Positions 22,137 to 26,340 of a stretch of 26,340 bases of DNA are shown here, piece by piece. Numbering within the stretch: position 1 is the stretch's first letter; each line of letters begins with the position of its first letter. The position numbers and the translations under genes are program-made. The notes beneath the pieces were generated by a model. That model was not told the origin of the DNA. It did no database searches and was given only the letters and a program-made list of their open reading frames with translations. Origin of the DNA: Chloroflexota bacterium (GTDB lineage Bacteria > Chloroflexota > UBA5177 > JANWHV01); assembly GCA_025450375.1 (NCBI GenBank), contig JANWHO010000225.1, forward strand, positions 1-26,340, written 5' to 3'.

Positions 22137-23708
22137 TCACGATGACAGCCAGACCTTTTCCAGCGGCTGCATGGAACCGGTGCGGTTGGTCTGGTAGCCA
22201 TGGACATTCTGCTGGGTGATGGCGACCCATCCCTGAGTGGTGAGCATGATCCACGGCAGATCGTGATTCAGAATCGTCCAGGCGCGCACATACAAGGCCT
22301 TGCGCTTGGCGCGATCGCTTTCCTGGCGTGCCTGTTGCAGAAGCCGGTCCACCGCTGGGTTGGAGTAGCCGCTCCAGTTATTGGTACCGGTCGTGGTAAA
22401 GCCCTGATACATCCCGCGATCGGGGTCATACAGATTGAGGGCGCCGATGATCCCGATCTGGAAACGGTGCGCCTGGACGTTGCCCAGGAAGGTGGGCCAA
22501 TCACTCTGCACCACGTTCGCCTTGATGCCCGCTTGCTGGAGCACGTTTTGCAGATAGGTGAGAATCTCGACCCGATTGGGATCGTTATAGGTCGAGAGGG
22601 TTATGGATAACTCATGGCCATTCTTGGCCAGTATCCCACTGCCGTCCTTCTTCCAGCCATCCTGGGCCAGAATGCGCGCCGCTTGTTGTGGATTAGCGGC
22701 CGGAGCCTGAATGGACGTGTCAAAGGCCCAGGTGCCGGGAAGCAAGGAGGTGGCCGCCGCCTGGTCGATGCTCCGGAAAAACTGCTGGGCAATCGCCCTG
22801 CGATCCACGAGGAGGTTGAGCGCCTGGCGCACATGCAAGTCACTGAGCATGGGGTCACGCATGTTGAGCGGCAAGTAGAGGATACCGTCACCGGTTTCTT
22901 CCTGGATAGTCACGTTATGGTCCTGCCTGAGGCTGACCACATCCTGCGGCGGCAGGGGTGAGGTGATCAGATCGAGCGAGTGGGACTTGAGCGCCGTGAC
23001 CTGTGCCGTATTGTCAGGCATGACATAGAACACGATTTCGTTAAGGTACGGCGAAGTGCCGTAGTAGCCGGGGTTTCGAGTCAAGTCAATTTTGTCATTG
23101 CGCTGCCACGCATGCAGGACATAGGGACCAGTGCCGATCGGATGAATGGCGAAGCTGGCGTTATTCGGCGTACCGGCCGGGACAATGCCCATCGAGAGAT
23201 AGCTCAGAAGGGGCGCGTACGGATAGTGCAAATTAAATTGCACGGTGTATGGGTTGAGGGCGACCACGTTCTTGATCGGCGTATAGAGTTGTCTCTGCGG
23301 GGAGTTGAGACGCGGATCGATCAGCGTGGTATAGGTGTAGACCACATCCTTGGCGGTAAACGGCTGCCCATTGGAAAACTTCACCCCTTGCCGCAGATGG
23401 AATACCCAGGTGGTGGGGTTGACCGACTTCCATGAGGTCGCCAGATCCGGGATAGGCGTAAGACTGTTGTCGATGGATACCAGCCCATTGAAGATCAGGC
23501 TGTCCACGGCGAAGGCCGAGGTGTCTTGATACAGCCGCGGATCCAGCGTGCCCGCGTCGACCGGGAGCGCGACCCTCAGCATTCCCCCACGAACGGGCGC
23601 CGCGCTTACGCGCGTGCTTGTCAAGGGGGCCGGACCCATGCCGGCGAGTGCGCTCGCGAGAACCGCGATGACACCTGCCATCCGCATACCGCGCGACAAT
23701 CCTAACAT
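22137..23708 (-). CDS. Peptide-type ABC transporter substrate-binding protein (SBP family 5)
   Basis: Translates to 523 residues. The ATG at 23708 is picked because TTAGGAG lies seven bases upstream; longer frames lack a site. The N-terminus is a signal sequence (MRMAGVIAVLASALAGMGP) with likely cleavage after SAA. Family-5 landmarks follow: LRVALPVDAGTLDPRLYQDT, VFHLRQGVKFSNGQPFTAKD (the typical FxLRxGxxFxDG box), IGTGPYVLHAW, and VRQALNLLVDRRAIAQQF. No lipobox cysteine is obvious. It captures the substrate of the Dpp/Opp-type importer and is the first structural gene after the IclR regulator. Confidence 0.95.
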   Translation of the reverse strand: MLGLSRGMRMAGVIAVLASALAGMGPAPLTSTRVSAAPVRGGMLRVALPVDAGTLDPRLYQDTSAFAVDSLIFNGLVSIDNSLTPIPDLATSWKSVNPTTWVFHLRQGVKFSNGQPFTAKDVVYTYTTLIDPRLNSPQRQLYTPIKNVVALNPYTVQFNLHYPYAPLLSYLSMGIVPAGTPNNASFAIHPIGTGPYVLHAWQRNDKIDLTRNPGYYGTSPYLNEIVFYVMPDNTAQVTALKSHSLDLITSPLPPQDVVSLRQDHNVTIQEETGDGILYLPLNMRDPMLSDLHVRQALNLLVDRRAIAQQFFRSIDQAAATSLLPGTWAFDTSIQAPAANPQQAARILAQDGWKKDGSGILAKNGHELSITLSTYNDPNRVEILTYLQNVLQQAGIKANVVQSDWPTFLGNVQAHRFQIGIIGALNLYDPDRGMYQGFTTTGTNNWSGYSNPAVDRLLQQARQESDRAKRKALYVRAWTILNHDLPWIMLTTQGWVAITQQNVHGYQTNRTGSMQPLEKVWLSS

Positions 23709-23939
23709 CCGACGTCTCCTAAGAATAGCTATGATGATCTCATGAGCGGCGAGGAGAGAAGGTCTCATCAACTAACCTTGGCCCCATCCCGCCACCGCGC
23801 ATCCAGGGTCGCCCTACCTGTGCTCCACCATCCCTCCTTACATCCGCCCGATCTCGGCGCCCCAAGGCTATGTCCATCGTTTCGTCCCAGGATTCCGCCC
23901 CGCGGCATGGCGGAGCCGGCGCCGTGGGCCGCTCCTCCA
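23709..23939. other. 231-bp gap between the IclR regulator and the binding-protein gene
   Basis: No gene seen. The length suggests a separate promoter/operator for the transport genes. A TCATGA core near 23740 and AT-richer sequence at 23720-23745 are visible, but no promoter with good -35 and -10 boxes could be identified. Confidence 0.35.
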
Positions 23940-24764
23940 TCACATGGCCAATCGCAGCAGTGGAGAGGCTGGCGGATAGCTGCCCGCGTAGCCACACTTG
24001 ATGGACGTATCCTTGGCCGCCGCCATAACGGCGCTGACGAGCAGTTCGTAGTTCTCCTCGAAGCGGTCGGTCGGTACCGAGAGCCCGTACGCCCCTATGG
24101 GAAACGCGCGCTCATCAAAATACGGGGCTCCAATGCAGCATACCCCTCTGGCCATCTCCTCGCGATCGATAGCGCAGCCAAGTCGGGCCGTCGTGGCAAG
24201 ATTGCTCAGCAGCCCCTCGATATCGGTGAGCGTATGCGCGGTCAACTTGGGCATGCCGCGACTGGTGAAGTAGGCCCGCACCAGCTTGTCCGGGAGAAAG
24301 GCCAGAATGGCCTTGGTGGAGGCGCGGGCATGGGCATTCTGGTCATAGCCGATCTCCAGGCTGCGCGCATGGAGCGCGCGTTTGGGTTCCAGATACCATT
24401 GGACCACGATTTGCTCCCGGTACCAGCCGCAGACGCAGGTGGTTTCATTGACGGTCTCGTGTAACTCGCGCAAGATCGAGAGCACCTTCAAGTCTGGAGT
24501 CAGCCGAGAACGCAAGCTATCCTGGAGAAAGGCCACCCGCCCGTTGAGATCGTATTGGCCGCCAGGCAGGCGGACCACGTAGCCTTCCTCCTGCAAGGTG
24601 CGGAGTAGGTGATAGCAGGTGCCTTGGCGAATGCCCATGCGCTTACTGAGTTGCTTGGCGGTGATTTGCCCATGCTCGGCCGCCACGACCTCAAGCACGC
24701 GCAATCCACGTTGTAAGGTGGTCAGGGATCGTCGCGCGGTTGGCTGCTCTGCTTGAGCCTGCAT
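23940..24764 (-). CDS. IclR-family transcriptional regulator
   Basis: A 274-residue protein, ATG at 24764. The N-terminal winged helix spans about residues 13-75 (TTLQRGLRVLEVVAAEHGQI, ITAKQLSKRMGIRQGTCYHL then LRTLQEEGYVVR), followed by the IclR effector domain (RELHETVNETTCVCGWYREQ, HARASTKAILAFLPDK, IDREEMARGVCCIGAPYFDE). The effector domain usually binds small carboxylates or aromatic acids and acts as repressor or activator. It heads the peptide-type operon, 231 bp before the binding-protein gene, and is the likely pathway-specific regulator. The match to the family is strong throughout and the length is normal. Confidence 0.93.
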   Translation of the reverse strand: MQAQAEQPTARRSLTTLQRGLRVLEVVAAEHGQITAKQLSKRMGIRQGTCYHLLRTLQEEGYVVRLPGGQYDLNGRVAFLQDSLRSRLTPDLKVLSILRELHETVNETTCVCGWYREQIVVQWYLEPKRALHARSLEIGYDQNAHARASTKAILAFLPDKLVRAYFTSRGMPKLTAHTLTDIEGLLSNLATTARLGCAIDREEMARGVCCIGAPYFDERAFPIGAYGLSVPTDRFEENYELLVSAVMAAAKDTSIKCGYAGSYPPASPLLRLAM

Positions 24765-24808
24765 GTACCACTCTCATGTTAACGGAACGACCCAAGCGGA
24801 TGCTTCCC

Positions 24809-24838
24809 AGTCTATGAGCGCGCAATCAGCACTGTCAA
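24809..24838 (-). promoter_or_regulatory. Promoter of the iclR-type gene
   Basis: On the minus strand a perfect TTGACA (24833-24838) is followed after 18 bases by TAGACT (24809-24814), four of six matches to the -10 consensus. The predicted start lies about 40 bases before the regulator ATG. It is close to the junction where the truncated parB ends (24901), so the operon has its own promoter just inside its boundary. Confidence 0.55.
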
Positions 24839-24900
24839 CTCAACCGCTCGACTTTTCGACTATGTGCAACTTTAGGCGAACCTGTGAGGTCGGAGCCGCA

Positions 24901-25377
24901 TTATCCCGGCGCAAGCCGCAGGACGGCCTCCATCACCTCGGCGCGACTGAGATCTTGCCGCGCCATGTTCTCGGCCAGGGTGTCGGCAAAGGCATCCGAG
25001 TCTACCTCGTCCGCGACGCACGGAAGCGTCGCCACCCACTGCTGACTGGCGGGAAGATCCCCTTGGTACACAAGGAGAGCGGCCATCAAGCGGCGCGACC
25101 CGGCAATCGTTACATAATAGCCAGGCCGCTCGGGGTCGCGCCGCACCACAAGCGGTTGCAGGAGGCCCCGATCCCCGGTTGAGGCCGCGAGATCCGCCAA
25201 ACCCTCGAAGGACTTCCGAGGGTTATCTGGATTAGGGGCAATACGCTCGATGGGAATCCGCAGGGCGCGAGACATGGGGACAAACGAGGCATCGGCGGCG
25301 GTGATCGGCCCGGTGCCTGACTCCTCAAGCATCTGCCGGACCAGCAGGTCAGGGCGCGAGCGAGGCGATGAGGCCAC
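24901..25377 (-). pseudogene. Truncated second ParB (N-terminal domain only)
   Basis: 158 residues from a GTG at 25377 with AAAGGAG seven bases upstream. The ParB N-terminal domain is complete (LRIPIERIAPNPDNPRKSFE, LQPLVVRRDPERPGYYVTIA, GSRR, LAENMARQDLSRAEVMEAVL), then the frame ends in LRLAPG and TAA exactly where the helix-turn-helix begins in the full-length ParB at 11637-12770. No continuation of the DNA-binding domain is found in other frames up to 24840. The GTG lies within the end of the upstream parA remnant, as in the intact pair. It is a paralogue, not a copy: the two share pattern but many residues differ. It is probably a remnant, though a short stable protein remains possible. 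Confidence 0.75.
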
Positions 25378-25560
25378 CGAATATCTCCTTTGCCGGCGCG
25401 TCATAATCCGGCGCGCCAAGGTCGTACTGCGCGATGCGGGCGCGTCGGGGAACGGGCGAAAGCATGGTCAAGGGCGGCCGATGCGCTGCCAAATGTACTG
25501 GTCCAGTAGGAGTTCTCCGTTGCTCAGTCCCAGACGCGGCGCATAACGAAGGACAAGGTT
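25349..25560 (-). pseudogene. Remnant of a second ParA (C-terminal end, frameshifted)
   Basis: The final frame ends LTMLSPVPRRARIAQYDLGA then PDYDAPAKEIFGGLIASLAP, which aligns position by position with the end of the intact ParA (HVLPPIPRANSIARVDLRAT, YDAAAKELFDALG). Just upstream (about 25471-25560) another frame reads VLRYAPRLGLSNGELLLDQ and breaks at a TGA at 25468-25470, consistent with a frameshift in the preceding helices. Walker A and B regions are missing; nothing ParA-like is found to the right of about 25560. Confidence 0.65.
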
Positions 25561-26039
25561 GCTGCTCAAAATTGCCGGGCGACGCGCGGAGGAGCGATGA
25601 ATCCGGATGAGCCCGGACGCTTCCCTTCATGGGGATTGTGGCTTACGAAAAGTACGTGCTGAGCGGAGAGGTGGGTATTCGCGACTCTGGCGAGCTTCGC
25701 GTCTGGGGGGATTGGACAATCCGTCGAGACGCGGTAGCCCATGTGCCGAGTTGAGAGGGCAACTGCACATAGTGAGATACCCTCCCTTGTTGTTAGTTGG
25801 TTGGGGCTGGCGAGCATGGGTAGAGGAGTTATTTACTATGTGCAGGAACGGTCAAAGGCCCCGCGCACGCCCGGTTGTGCCGCCTGGATTTCGGACTATA
25901 GCGGATCGCCGTCATTGGATGGTACGGGATACGCAAGATCACCTATCCTTTGTCCTGAGCGCACAACTCGTTTAGGGATCGAGCCCCAACAGTACCTGGG
26001 TAGCCTTTTGCGCCCACGCGGGGGAGTTAGCTGTCTGCC
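25561..26039. other. No recognisable gene (about 480 bp)
   Basis: Short frames on both strands show no family resemblance and no good ribosome site. The stretch lies between the parA remnant and the kinase remnant and probably consists of decayed or shuffled sequence. Confidence 0.45.
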
Positions 26040-26272
26040 GGCAGGATAACCGTGAATAAGCAGAATTTGGTGCAGGCGATCGGAGTCGGCCAGTACGGTG
26101 AGCGTGTCGGCCTCTCCGTTTGGCGGGCCGGTCCCGATAACAAGATCGCGCCCGAAGCGCGCAGCCAATAGACGCATCTCCTCCGGTCAAGCGCGCCGTC
26201 GCGCCCCGCCGCTATAGCCTGGGCTGTCGCGGTCATGCGCTCCAGCGGTCGGAGGGCACACCCGGCCACCAA
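26040..26272 (-). pseudogene. Sensor histidine kinase remnant (HAMP joined to ATPase edge)
   Basis: From 26272 the minus strand reads LVAGCALRPLERMTATAQAI then AAGRDGALDRR, a HAMP-type linker that normally follows the second membrane span. Around 26177 a second frame continues MRLLAARFGRDLVIG and LTVLADSDRLHQILLI, the segment that normally precedes the N-box of the kinase ATPase domain. The phosphoacceptor histidine domain (about 80 residues) between them is gone, and after LLIHGYPAG the kinase pattern is lost. The gene is therefore an internally deleted, frameshifted fragment. The membrane region to its right is replaced by unrelated sequence on the plus strand. Confidence 0.6.
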
Positions 26273-26340
26273 TCGCTCTCTCCTTCGGGAGGAACTGGCG
26301 CGAATCCGTGTCGCCGGCTATGCGGTCGATGACGAGGAAC
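26271..26340 (+). pseudogene. Fragment of an IclR-type effector domain, running off the right edge
   Basis: On the plus strand the frame beginning at 26271 reads NRSLLREELARIRVAGYAVD then DEE, a very typical part of IclR-family effector domains (the REELARIR...GYAVDDEE box preceding the GVRCIAAP segment). No IclR DNA-binding domain lies to the left; the upstream sequence is antisense to the kinase remnant. It may be a 5'-truncated gene or the visible part of a fragment. The rest lies outside the window. Confidence 0.6.

Noticed and set aside
25566..25817. Minus-strand frame of 83 codons beside the second parA remnant
   Set aside because: It did not align with ParA or any family I recognise, and no ribosome site is evident; left as unassigned sequence.
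1..26340. tRNA, rRNA, insertion sequences, riboswitches
   Set aside because: No T-loop-like GGTTCRANYCC arm in cloverleaf context, no rRNA-like blocks, no transposase gene or terminal inverted repeats, and no riboswitch core were recognised by eye; a covariance-model scan would be needed to exclude small RNAs.

Overview
The window is GC-rich bacterial DNA in which every convincing intact gene is on the minus strand. It reads as part of a plasmid, megaplasmid or second chromosome, because it holds a complete partition/replication block: parA, parB, a large uncharacterised protein, a non-coding iteron array, and a Rep-like protein joining a winged helix to a DnaA domain-I-like region. Gene content and protein style recall Chloroflexota (Thermomicrobia or Ktedonobacteria types), but this is an impression from family resemblance and was not tested.

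Layout, left to right. (1) 1-7240: a carbohydrate-uptake and catabolism operon transcribed leftwards. A LacI-type regulator at the head has a strong promoter with a perfect 20-bp operator. It is followed by a Tat-exported sugar-binding protein, two MalF/MalG-type permeases, a Gfo/Idh/MocA oxidoreductase and two TIM-barrel sugar isomerases/epimerases; the last runs off the left edge. (2) 7406-13815: the replication/partition block. Six 19-bp iterons lie between the 605-residue protein and the Rep-like gene. Two copies of one 16-bp parS-like palindrome bracket parAB. (3) 13851-15551: a broken recD2 helicase gene, then about 560 bp with no recognisable gene. (4) 15552-24838: a second operon, headed by an IclR-type regulator. 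It encodes a Dpp/Opp-type binding protein and two permeases, an aspartoacylase/succinylglutamate-desuccinylase-like deacylase, a DUF885-like metalloprotein, a glutamate-1-semialdehyde-aminomutase-like PLP enzyme and a creatinase-like M24 protein. (5) 24901-26340: gene fragments, including the tail of a second parA, a truncated second parB, a histidine kinase lacking its phosphoacceptor domain, and the start of an IclR effector domain on the plus strand at the right edge.

How the parts fit. Each catabolic operon has its own regulator, binding protein, permeases and processing enzymes. Neither contains an ABC ATPase, so both importers must borrow one from elsewhere. The peptide-type operon sits between two sets of ruins (recD2 on one side, a second parAB on the other), consistent with insertion of cargo or fusion of replicons. 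The most notable points are the iteron/parS architecture, the two unusual fusions (helix-turn-helix with ParA; winged helix with a DnaA domain-I-like region), an in-frame TAG in the DUF885-like gene followed by plausible family sequence, and an M24 protein that has lost several metal ligands.
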